From positions 1 through 31,469 of the forward strand of contig JAISTF010000188.1 in NCBI GenBank assembly GCA_031272745.1: a stretch of 31,469 nt of DNA, given 5' to 3'. Both the position numbers and the translations under genes were made by a program. Source of the DNA: Eubacteriales Family XIII. Incertae Sedis bacterium. GTDB taxonomy: Bacteria > Bacillota > Clostridia > Peptostreptococcales > Anaerovoracaceae. The notes below the pieces were generated by a model that was not told the origin of the DNA, ran no database searches, and was given only the letters and a program-made list of their open reading frames with translations. Of this stretch, positions 21,349 to 31,469 are shown one piece after another. The stretch's first letter is position 1; the number at the start of each line of letters is the position of its first letter.

Positions 21349-24062
21349 GCGAAAACCTTCCCGCTTCGATTCCGTTTGAAAAGCTCTCCGCCGGGGACGC
21401 GCTCGCGGAGCTCGAGACCGCGAAAAGCGGACTGACCGCGGAGGCGGTGGCGGAGCGGCTCGCGCGGTACGGGCCGAACGCCTTCGAAGAAGAGAAGAAA
21501 AAGGGCATCGTGCGGATGTTCCTCTCCCAGCTCAACGACCCGATGATCTATGTGCTGCTTGCGGCGACGGCCGTGTCCGCCTTCCTGAAGGAATACACGG
21601 ACGCCGTCATCATCGTCGCCATCATCCTCATCAACGCCGTCGTCGGCGTCGTCCAGGAGAGCAAGGCGGAGAAATCGCTTGAAGCGCTGAAGAAGCTGTC
21701 GAGCCCGATCGCGGCCGTGCGGCGCGGCGGGCGCCTCGTCGAGATTCCGGCGGCGGACCTCGTGCCCGGCGACATCGTCGTGCTCGAAGCGGGGCGCATC
21801 GTGCCGGCGGACGTGCGGCTCATCGAGGCCGTCAACCTGAAGGTCGAGGAGTCCGCGCTGACCGGCGAGTCGGTCCCCGTCGAGAAGGACGCGGGCTTTG
21901 TCGCGGGCGCGGAAGACGAGATCGGCATCGGCGACCGCATCAACATGGCCTACCTTTCGACGGGCGTGTCCTACGGGCGCGGCCTCGGCCTCGTCTGCGC
22001 GACGGGCATGGACACGGAGATCGGCAAGATCGCGCGCATGATCAAGGAGGAGGACGGGGGCACGACGCCGCTGCAGCAGAAGCTCGCAAACCTGTCGAAA
22101 GTGCTCGGCATCCTCTGCCTCGTCGTCTGCGCGGCGCTGTTTGTCGTCGCGGTCGTCCAGGGGCGCGACCTCATGGAGATGCTGCTCACGGCGATCAGCC
22201 TCGCGGTCGCGGCGATTCCCGAGGGGTTGCCGGCCGTCGTGACGATCGTGCTCGCGCTCGGCGTCCAGCGCATGGTGAAGGTCAACACGATCGTGCGCAA
22301 GCTCCCGTCCGTCGAGACGCTCGGTTCCGTCAGCGTCGTCTGTTCGGACAAGACCGGTACGCTGACGCAAAACAAAATGACGGTGACGATGCTCTACACT
22401 GCCGCGGACGACCGGCTCTGGTACGCGGGCGATTATTATTATGAAAAAGAAAGGCGAATGCTCATCGACGGCTTTGTGCTTTGCACGGATGCGGAGGTGA
22501 GCGCGGACGGCGACCGCATCGGCGACCCGACGGAGCTTGCGCTCATCGACCTCGGGCTTGCGAAGGGCATCACGAAGGCGGCGCTCGAGCAGGTGATTCC
22601 GCGGGTGAACGAGCAGGCGTTCGATTCGGATCGGAAGATGATGACGACCGTGCACCAACGCGACAACGGCGCGTACGTCGCCTTCACGAAGGGCGCCGTC
22701 GACAACATTCTCGAGCACTGCGTTGATGAGGGCGGGCGGCCGCTCGGCGAAGACGCGAAGCGGCGCGCGCTGGCCGCCGCCTCGGAGATGGCCGAGGACG
22801 CGCTGCGCGTGCTCGCGCTCGCGGTGAAGGAAGGGGACGCCACGGCGACCGAGGAAGGGCTGACGTTCGTCGGACTCGTCGGCATGATCGCCCCGCCGCG
22901 TCCCGAGGCGCCCGGCGCCGTCGCGGACTTCCGCGCGGCCGGCGTCACGACGGTCATGATCACGGGCGACCACCGCGACACGGCCTACGCCATCGCGAAG
23001 GAAATCGGCATCGCGGACAGCCCCGAGCAGGTCGTCTCCGGCGACGCGCTCTCGCGCATGACGCAGGAGGAGCTCGCCGAAGCCGCGCCGCGCCTGCGCG
23101 TGTTCGCGCGCGTCTCGCCCGAGCACAAGGTCATGATCGTGAAGGCGTTCAAGTCCCACGGGCACATCGTCTCGATGACCGGCGACGGCGTCAACGACGC
23201 ACCGTCCCTGAAGGCCGCGGACATCGGCGTCGCGATGGGCATCACGGGCACGGACGTCAGCAAGGGCGCCGCAGACATGATCCTCACGGACGACAATTTC
23301 GCGACGATTCGCCTCGCGGTCCGCGAAGGCCGCAACATTTATAACAATATTCGCGAGTCGGTGCTGTTTTTGCTCTCCTCGAACCTCGGCGAGATTTTCA
23401 CGATGTTCGTGGCGATCGCGATCGGGCTTTTGACGCCGCTGCGCGCCATCCACATCCTCTGGATCAATCTCATCACGGACTCGCTGCCGGCGCTCGCGCT
23501 CGGTGTCGACCCGCCCGAGGACGACATCATGAAGCAGCCGCCGCGCGACGCGAAGGCCGGCATCTTTTCGGACGGCGGCATGGCGGCGACGGTGCTCTTC
23601 GGTTGCGTCATCGGCGCGATCACGCTCGGTGCGTTCCTCTACGAGCCGCTGCGCGTGCTGCGCGAAAACGGCGAGGCCGTATCGGTCGCGGCGATCGACG
23701 CGGTGTTGCGCGACGCGCCCGAGGTCTACCGCCGCGCGCAGACCTTCGCGTTCACGACGCTCGGCATCTCGCAGCTCTTCAACGCGATCGGGTTCAAGAA
23801 ATTGCACAAATCCGTTTTCACGGTCAACCACCTCGAAAACAAGATGATGATCTTTGCGTTTCTCGTGGGGTTCGGCCTGCAGATCGCGGTCACGGAAGTG
23901 CCGGTGCTGTCGGCGCTGTTTGAGACGACGCGGCTTTCTTTGAAGGAATGGCTTTGCCTGACGGCGCTGTGCACGGTGCCGCTTTGGGTGCATGAAGTAT
24001 ACAGGATCGTGCATGATCGGTGGAAGGCGTCGCATGACGAACAGAGGAGGCAGGCGGCATGA
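21345..24062 (+). CDS. Cation-transporting P-type ATPase, SERCA-like Ca2+ pump
   Basis: 905 residues of the P2A type. It has the phosphorylation site Asp335 in CSDKTGTLT, the dephosphorylation loop TGES (173-176), nucleotide-binding FTKGA and hinge TGDGVNDAPSL. Calcium-site residues of SERCA have clear counterparts: PEGL (292-295) in M4, SSNLGEIF in M5 and WINLITDSLPALALG in M6. This pattern supports Ca2+ (or Mn2+) export driven by ATP, with about ten membrane segments. The nucleotide domain is on the short side, as in bacterial members. It overlaps alaA (ATGA) at its start and the chemoreceptor gene (ATGA) at its end. Confidence 0.93.
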   Translation: MSENLPASIPFEKLSAGDALAELETAKSGLTAEAVAERLARYGPNAFEEEKKKGIVRMFLSQLNDPMIYVLLAATAVSAFLKEYTDAVIIVAIILINAVVGVVQESKAEKSLEALKKLSSPIAAVRRGGRLVEIPAADLVPGDIVVLEAGRIVPADVRLIEAVNLKVEESALTGESVPVEKDAGFVAGAEDEIGIGDRINMAYLSTGVSYGRGLGLVCATGMDTEIGKIARMIKEEDGGTTPLQQKLANLSKVLGILCLVVCAALFVVAVVQGRDLMEMLLTAISLAVAAIPEGLPAVVTIVLALGVQRMVKVNTIVRKLPSVETLGSVSVVCSDKTGTLTQNKMTVTMLYTAADDRLWYAGDYYYEKERRMLIDGFVLCTDAEVSADGDRIGDPTELALIDLGLAKGITKAALEQVIPRVNEQAFDSDRKMMTTVHQRDNGAYVAFTKGAVDNILEHCVDEGGRPLGEDAKRRALAAASEMAEDALRVLALAVKEGDATATEEGLTFVGLVGMIAPPRPEAPGAVADFRAAGVTTVMITGDHRDTAYAIAKEIGIADSPEQVVSGDALSRMTQEELAEAAPRLRVFARVSPEHKVMIVKAFKSHGHIVSMTGDGVNDAPSLKAADIGVAMGITGTDVSKGAADMILTDDNFATIRLAVREGRNIYNNIRESVLFLLSSNLGEIFTMFVAIAIGLLTPLRAIHILWINLITDSLPALALGVDPPEDDIMKQPPRDAKAGIFSDGGMAATVLFGCVIGAITLGAFLYEPLRVLRENGEAVSVAAIDAVLRDAPEVYRRAQTFAFTTLGISQLFNAIGFKKLHKSVFTVNHLENKMMIFAFLVGFGLQIAVTEVPVLSALFETTRLSLKEWLCLTALCTVPLWVHEVYRIVHDRWKASHDEQRRQAA

Positions 24063-25948
24063 AACAAGCGGGGGGTAGGCGGATCGAGCAGCGGCTCGTC
24101 CTTTCGATGATGGCAGTGTGTTTCATCACGCTGGCCGTCGGGCTCGCGGCCATTGTGGTGACGCAAAATCTCAACGATGTGGGCAAGGCGATGTACGAAC
24201 GGAGCTACGCGCCGACGTACGACATCGGCATCATGTACGACAGCCTCGCGCAGCAGCGCATCGCGTCCATCGACATCGTGCTCTACGCCGGGCGCGACGA
24301 GGCGTTCGTCGCGGAGGAGGTCGAGAGCATCGCGGAGAAAAACCAGGAATTCCTGGGCGCGATGGCAGACTATGAACAGACGGACATGACAGACGAGGAA
24401 AAGGCGCTTTTCTCTGAAATGCGCACGCTCTACACATCGGAATTCACCGCGGCGGCGGAGCGGATACAACAGCTCGCCGGGTCTTCGGACACGGATGCGA
24501 AATACGAGGTAGTGCGGCAGATCGACGACCTCGGATTCCTCGTCAGCGGGTATCTCGACGAGCTTGACGCGATGAACAAGACGCAGGCCGAGGACCGCCT
24601 TGCGCACAACATCCGCAACGTCCGCATCATGATCATCCTCACGATTGTGTTTGTCGTCGCGGCGTTCATCGTGTCCGTCATGCTCGCCATGCGGCTGTCC
24701 CGTTCGATTTCGCGGCCGATCGCGGGCGTGGAGCGCGCGGCGCGGTATATGACGGAGACGGGCGACATCGAGCTCGGCGAGGAGCTGCAAAAGGAACTGG
24801 ATCGCGCGGCGGCGCAGCAGGACGAGCTCGGGCGGCTCGGCACGGCGTTTGAAAACATGATCGAGGACATCAACCGCAAGGTACGCGTGCTGGAGCGCGT
24901 GGCCGCCGGTGACCTCACGGAGACAGTCGGGCTCGCCTCGCCGCACGACGTGCTCGGCAACGCGGTGAACGACGTCGTGACAAACCTGAGCGCGATCGTG
25001 CGCGAAGTCTCGGAGACGACGGCGCAGCTCTCGCACGGCGCGCGCGACCTCGCGGCGGGCTCCCAGTCGTTGTCCCAGGCGTCGGCCGAGCAGTCCGCGA
25101 CGGTCGAGCATCTCAACGCGGCCGCCGGCGAGATCGCGGCGGAGGCGGAGCGCAACGCGTCGCGCGCGGCGGACGCGTCCAAGCTCGCGGCGGACATCCG
25201 CGCGCAGGCGGCGGACGGCAGCCGGCGCGTCAGCGCGATGACGTCGGCGATGAAGGAGATTTCCGGCGCGTCGCACCAGGTCGGCAGCGTCATGAAGGCC
25301 ATCGACGAGATCGCGTTCCAGACGAATATCCTCGCGCTCAACGCGGCCGTCGAAGCGGCGCGGGCCGGCGCGCACGGACGCGGGTTCGCGGTCGTCGCGG
25401 ACGAGGTGCGTGCGCTCGCGATCAAGAGCGGCGCGGCCGCGCGCGACACCAACGCGATGATCGCCGACACGATCGCGAAAGCGGAGACGGGCGGCGGCAT
25501 CGTGGCCGAGGCGATTGAGTTTTTCCAGACGATCGAAACGGGCATCGAGACGGCCAACGCGCTGCTCGGCGAGATTGCGGAGTCGGCCGTGCTCCAGAGC
25601 AAAAAGATCGAAGAGATCGGCACGGGCGTGTCCGAGCTTTCCAACGTCGTCTACCACAACAGCACGACGGCGGAAGAGGGCGCGGCGGCCAGCGCGCAGA
25701 TTCATGTGCAGGCGCAGCTCTTAAGAGAAATGGTGGGGCGGTTCGCGACGGGCGAGACGGTGGCGCCGCCTGTTGCGGAGCCTCCGGCTGCGGCTTCGTC
25801 CGTGCGGGAAACACCGGCGCCGCCCGCCGGGGAAAGCCGCGCATTGCCCGATCCCGCGGCTGTGGCGTTGCCCGTTCCGGAAAGCCCCGCACCCGTGCGC
25901 GAACCATCCGACGAAACGCCGTTCGTCGACGACCCTTCAAAATATTGA
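24059..25948 (+). CDS. Methyl-accepting chemotaxis protein with 4HB-type sensor
   Basis: 629 residues. TM1 is about 14-37, a helical periplasmic/extracellular sensor runs to about 186 in the style of four-helix-bundle MCPs, TM2 is about 188-211, and HAMP about 212-290. The signalling domain peaks at the conserved hairpin IAFQTNILALNAAVEAARAG (about 419-438), where CheA and CheW bind. The last 60 residues are a Pro/Ala-rich tail without a recognisable CheR/CheB tether pentapeptide. Its ATG overlaps the stop of the Ca2+ pump gene. The stop is 11 bases from the end of a convergent gene, with no terminator visible. No other chemotaxis or flagellar genes are in the window; the ligand is unknown. 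Confidence 0.93.
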   Translation: MKQAGGRRIEQRLVLSMMAVCFITLAVGLAAIVVTQNLNDVGKAMYERSYAPTYDIGIMYDSLAQQRIASIDIVLYAGRDEAFVAEEVESIAEKNQEFLGAMADYEQTDMTDEEKALFSEMRTLYTSEFTAAAERIQQLAGSSDTDAKYEVVRQIDDLGFLVSGYLDELDAMNKTQAEDRLAHNIRNVRIMIILTIVFVVAAFIVSVMLAMRLSRSISRPIAGVERAARYMTETGDIELGEELQKELDRAAAQQDELGRLGTAFENMIEDINRKVRVLERVAAGDLTETVGLASPHDVLGNAVNDVVTNLSAIVREVSETTAQLSHGARDLAAGSQSLSQASAEQSATVEHLNAAAGEIAAEAERNASRAADASKLAADIRAQAADGSRRVSAMTSAMKEISGASHQVGSVMKAIDEIAFQTNILALNAAVEAARAGAHGRGFAVVADEVRALAIKSGAAARDTNAMIADTIAKAETGGGIVAEAIEFFQTIETGIETANALLGEIAESAVLQSKKIEEIGTGVSELSNVVYHNSTTAEEGAAASAQIHVQAQLLREMVGRFATGETVAPPVAEPPAAASSVRETPAPPAGESRALPDPAAVALPVPESPAPVREPSDETPFVDDPSKY

Positions 25949-25959
25949 GCTTCCGGCTG

Positions 25960-26679
25960 CTATTCCGCTTCCGCTTCCCCGAAGGCAGGCCCCGCGAGCG
26001 CCTCTTCGATGGCACCGACGACCAGCTCCGCGTACAGCACGTTGCCCTTATTGCCGGATACGTGGATGCCGTCGCCCGCGAGCAGGCCGGACTGGCCGTC
26101 GACCGCTTCGTCCCAATCCGCGACCGTGACGAAATCGTATGCATCCGGCAGGCCGCGCAGGAATTCGTTGAGCGGCTCCATATTCGTCAGGCCGTGACCC
26201 GTCACGAAGACGAGCCTTTGCCCTTTGGTGACGGCGTCGACGAAACCCTGGGCGGCTTCGAGGGAATCGGTGTGGATGTTGTTGGCGAGGGACACGACGA
26301 GGATGTCGCCTTCCTTCAGCAGCCCCGCTTCCTTGCGGCGTTCGAGGATGGCCAGCCCCGTGTCCATGCCGCGCCCGACCTCCGCGTCGATCGAGACGTT
26401 TTCGATGCGCGCCTGGAGCTCCTTCGTGGCGCCGACCGTGATGCTGTCGCCGATGACCATGACGTACTGGTCGGTGAGCTTCGCGGGCGCGGGCGCATCC
26501 TCTTCCGCGTCCAGCGCCGTAGTGCCGTCCTCGGCCGCCAGGAACAGCCGCGTGATCGTGGCCGGCAGCGCCTCGTCGTCCCCGATGCCGCCCGCAAGCA
26601 GCACGCGCACGGCGACCGCGAGCCCGCACACGAGGAGGAATATCAAAACGATCATGACGACGAAAGAAGACTTCTTCAT
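25960..26679 (-). CDS. Membrane-anchored SGNH/GDSL-hydrolase-like protein
   Basis: 239 residues on the minus strand. The start at 26679 (MKKSSFVVM) is preferred over an upstream in-frame ATG at 26868 because the intervening codons run through the divergent promoter region and do not read like protein. A single membrane segment (about 5-27) is followed by an extracytoplasmic domain with GDSITVG (Ser79, block I), AxxNNIH (block III-like) and DGIH (Asp203, His206, block V), the catalytic set of SGNH hydrolases. Relatives are the C-terminal domains of OatA-type acyltransferases, so surface glycan deacetylation or O-acetyl transfer is possible. It is the only minus-strand gene here. Confidence 0.75.
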   Translation of the reverse strand: MKKSSFVVMIVLIFLLVCGLAVAVRVLLAGGIGDDEALPATITRLFLAAEDGTTALDAEEDAPAPAKLTDQYVMVIGDSITVGATKELQARIENVSIDAEVGRGMDTGLAILERRKEAGLLKEGDILVVSLANNIHTDSLEAAQGFVDAVTKGQRLVFVTGHGLTNMEPLNEFLRGLPDAYDFVTVADWDEAVDGQSGLLAGDGIHVSGNKGNVLYAELVVGAIEEALAGPAFGEAEAE

Positions 26680-26687
26680 AATGGGAA

Positions 26688-26696
26688 ATTGTATCA
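26688..26696 (-). promoter_or_regulatory. Extended -10 promoter of the minus-strand gene, leaderless arrangement
   Basis: On the minus strand TGA-TACAAT is followed after eight bases (TTCCCATT) by the ATG at 26679. There is no Shine-Dalgarno, so the transcript should start at or within a base or two of the start codon. It is divergent from the carA promoter, whose -35 lies 12 bases away. Confidence 0.5.
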
Positions 26697-26707
26697 CAGT
26701 TGCGCGG

Positions 26708-26736
26708 TTGCATAAGTATAAATTTTTATGTATAAT
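26708..26736 (+). promoter_or_regulatory. carAB promoter
   Basis: TTGCAT (26708-26713), 17-base spacer, perfect TATAAT (26731-26736). The predicted start near 26743 gives a leader of about 31 bases with GGGAG (26764-26768) before ATG 26774. No PyrR site or attenuator fits in so short a leader. Confidence 0.65.
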
Positions 26737-26773
26737 TATGCAATAACGTTTTTTTGGATTTTCGGGAGTGACG

Positions 26774-27869
26774 ATGGACGGTTTGTTGGTTTTGGAAGAT
26801 GGGACGACGTTTCGCGGCAAGGGCTTCGGCGCGGCGGCGACGCACGTCGGCGAGCTCGTGTTCAACACGTCGATGACGGGGTATCAGGGCATCCTGACGG
26901 ACCCGTCGTATTGCGGGCAGGTCATCAATATGACGTACCCGCTGATCGGCAACTACGGCGTGAGCGAGGTGGACAACCAGAGCGAAAAGATTCACGCCTT
27001 CGGCTTTGTGACGCGGGACATTTCATTCCGGCCGAGCAACCGCATGAGCGTGATGAGCATATCCGAGTGGCTCGCGCAGCAGGGCGTGCCGGGCGTATAC
27101 AACGTCGACACGCGGCAGATCACAAAGAAGATTCGCACGGCGGGCACCATCCCCTGCGTGATTTCGACGGAAGGGATTTCGCGCGAAGAGGCGCTGGGCC
27201 TGCTCGCAAACGCGACCCTGCGCGTGGACTACATGCGGGACGTGGGGACACGGGAGCTCCGTATCTATGAAAACAACGGCCCGCGCATCGCGGTCCTCGA
27301 CTTCGGCATCAAGCGCAACATCCTCACGGGCCTCACCGACCGCGGCTGCGAAGTATATCTGTTCCCTTACGGCGCGACGGCCGACGACGTCCTCGCCGTG
27401 CAACCCGACGGCCTCTTCCTGTCGAACGGCCCCGGCGACCCCGAGGCCTGCACGGCCGGCGTCGAAACGACGCGCGCACTCATCGCGATGGCTGCGGCCG
27501 GCAAGATCACCTTGCCCATCTTCGGCATCTGCATGGGCCACCAGGTCATCGGCCTCGCGGCCGGCGGCGTCACCTACAAGCTGAAATTCGGCCATAGGGG
27601 GGCGAACCACGGCGTCCTTGACCTCGAGACGGACCGTTCGGCGATCACCTCGCAAAACCACAGCTTCGCGGTCGCGGCGGAGAGCGTTGCGAAGGGCGGA
27701 TTCCTCGTGACGCACGTCAACCTCAACGACGGCACCGTCGAAGGGATGCGCCACACGGAGCTGCCGATCTTCTCGGTGCAGTACCATCCCGAAGGCTCCC
27801 CCGGCCCCAACGACTCGCAATACCTCTTCGATAGATTTGTTTCGATGGTGGGGAAAGGGGGTGGTCCCA

Positions 27870-27877
<8 letters not shown>
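26774..27877 (+). CDS. carA: Carbamoyl-phosphate synthase small subunit (glutaminase)
   Basis: 367 residues from ATG 26774; the GTG at 26768 is rejected because it falls in the ribosome binding site. It hydrolyses glutamine and channels ammonia to CarB for arginine and pyrimidine synthesis. The N-terminal CPSase domain (MTGYQGILTDPSY, NYGV) is followed by the class I glutamine amidotransferase domain with nucleophile Cys253 (GICMGHQ) and His338 and Glu340 (YHPEGSPGP). The last eight bases overlap carB, the usual coupling in carAB operons. Confidence 0.97.
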
Positions 27878-31109
<3,232 letters not shown>

Positions 31110-31140
31110 AAAGTTTTTAACCTCGGTTTCAGCGAACTTG

Positions 31141-31149
31141 TGGTATAGT
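31141..31149 (+). promoter_or_regulatory. Extended -10 promoter for the lipoprotein gene
   Basis: TGG-TATAGT (box 31144-31149), with no good -35. The leader of about 57 bases includes GGAGGAG at 31194-31200. Just upstream, TAAAAAGTTTTTA (31107-31119) is a short palindrome at the carB stop and not a convincing terminator. Confidence 0.45.
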
Positions 31150-31212
31150 ATGTGCTTAGGGTAAGGACAAACGCAGCAGGCTTGTAGAGACGGTGGAGGA
31201 GAGATAGGAATC

Positions 31213-31469
31213 ATGAAAAAACAAAACAGACGGTTCTGGGGGAAGTCCGGCATCGCCGCACTCCTCGTGGTATTGTTCGCGGCGGGATTGCTCGCGGGGT
31301 GCGGGGAAAAAGAATCGGCGGACGAGCCGGCACCCATTCCGGATCCGGTCATCGTCGAGGAACCCGTGGAGCCCGAGCCCGAGCCGGAGCCGTACGGTTG
31401 GCCGCTCACCGGCATCGAATACGGCAAGGTACTGCCTGGCGAAGAGGAGGACATGTTCCGGTACCCGCT
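31213..31469 (+). CDS. Lipoprotein, N-terminal part (3' end beyond window)
   Basis: The first 85 codons of a gene that continues past the window edge. It starts at ATG 31213 after GGAGGAG and a 12-base spacer. A basic N-terminus (KKQNRRFWGK), a hydrophobic stretch and the lipobox LLAGC give a type II signal peptide with the lipidated Cys near residue 31. A Pro/Glu-rich linker follows (EPVEPEPEPEPYGWPLTG). The PLTGI segment is reminiscent of DUF3048 (YerB-like) lipoproteins, but too little is visible to be sure. Confidence 0.8.
   Translation, partial: MKKQNRRFWGKSGIAALLVVLFAAGLLAGCGEKESADEPAPIPDPVIVEEPVEPEPEPEPYGWPLTGIEYGKVLPGEEEDMFRYP

Noticed and set aside
21225..24035. Minus-strand open frame opposite the Ca2+ ATPase
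   Set aside because: Antisense shadow; highly charged, repetitive Arg/Asp/His composition and no initiation signal.
26680..26868. N-terminal extension of the SGNH-like gene to ATG 26868
   Set aside because: The 63 extra codons cross the divergent promoter region and the start of carA, look non-protein-like and precede a normal membrane anchor beginning at 26679.

Overview
The window is a GC-rich stretch of a strictly anaerobic fermentative bacterium. The most likely host is a high-GC member of the Clostridia (Bacillota). The reasons are oxygen-sensitive enzymes (4-hydroxybutyryl-CoA dehydratase, a pyrogallol-transhydroxylase-type molybdoenzyme, a NuoEF/HydABC-type Fe-S flavoprotein set), a DUF5685 protein, a Bacillota-style lipoprotein and short palindromic repeats ending in CTACA. 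No rRNA, tRNA, phage, transposase or CRISPR array was seen, so the taxonomic call is an inference.

Layout: (1) 1-1139, the 3' part of a divergent M24 (aminopeptidase P/creatinase fold) gene. (2) 1140-1542, a non-coding AT-rich regulatory gap with a strong hairpin and a good promoter. (3) 1543-5173, the large and small subunits of a pyrogallol-phloroglucinol transhydroxylase-like enzyme; the large-subunit gene is broken by an in-frame TAG. (4) 5317-11832, RidA, an isochorismatase-fold hydrolase, three NADH/ferredoxin-type flavo-Fe-S subunits (the last a 2Fe-2S/GltD-like/ferredoxin chimera ending in a stub of a molybdopterin domain) and thiamine pyrophosphokinase, in a tightly packed run. (5) 11829-13767, TPP-dependent E1 alpha and beta subunits without E2/E3. 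(6) 13830-18954, a 4-hydroxybutyrate module: AbfD dehydratase, a small Cys-rich protein, AbfT CoA-transferase, 4-hydroxybutyrate dehydrogenase and a DUF5685 protein. (7) 18988-25948, a DUF362 protein, then alanine aminotransferase, a SERCA-type Ca2+ ATPase and a chemotaxis receptor with ATGA overlaps. (8) A single minus-strand SGNH-hydrolase-like gene. (9) carA-carB, and the start of a lipoprotein gene at the right edge.

How the parts fit: the 4-hydroxybutyrate genes interconvert succinic semialdehyde and crotonyl-CoA, and AbfD keeps all four cluster ligands of the characterised enzyme. The NuoE/NuoF/GltD-like set would move electrons among NAD(P)H, flavin and ferredoxin, and thiamine pyrophosphokinase would supply TPP to the adjacent E1. 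The transhydroxylase would bring trihydroxybenzenes into fermentation if the TAG is suppressed or is an error.

The most unusual signal is a family of short palindromic repeats (GGGCGGC...GCCGCCC followed by CTACA) lying in frame inside protein-coding genes, including carB, thiamine pyrophosphokinase and twice in the flavo-Fe-S chimera, much like Rickettsia palindromic elements. A second pattern is a set of genes with an extended -10 box only 6-10 nt before the ATG and no Shine-Dalgarno, suggesting leaderless transcripts.
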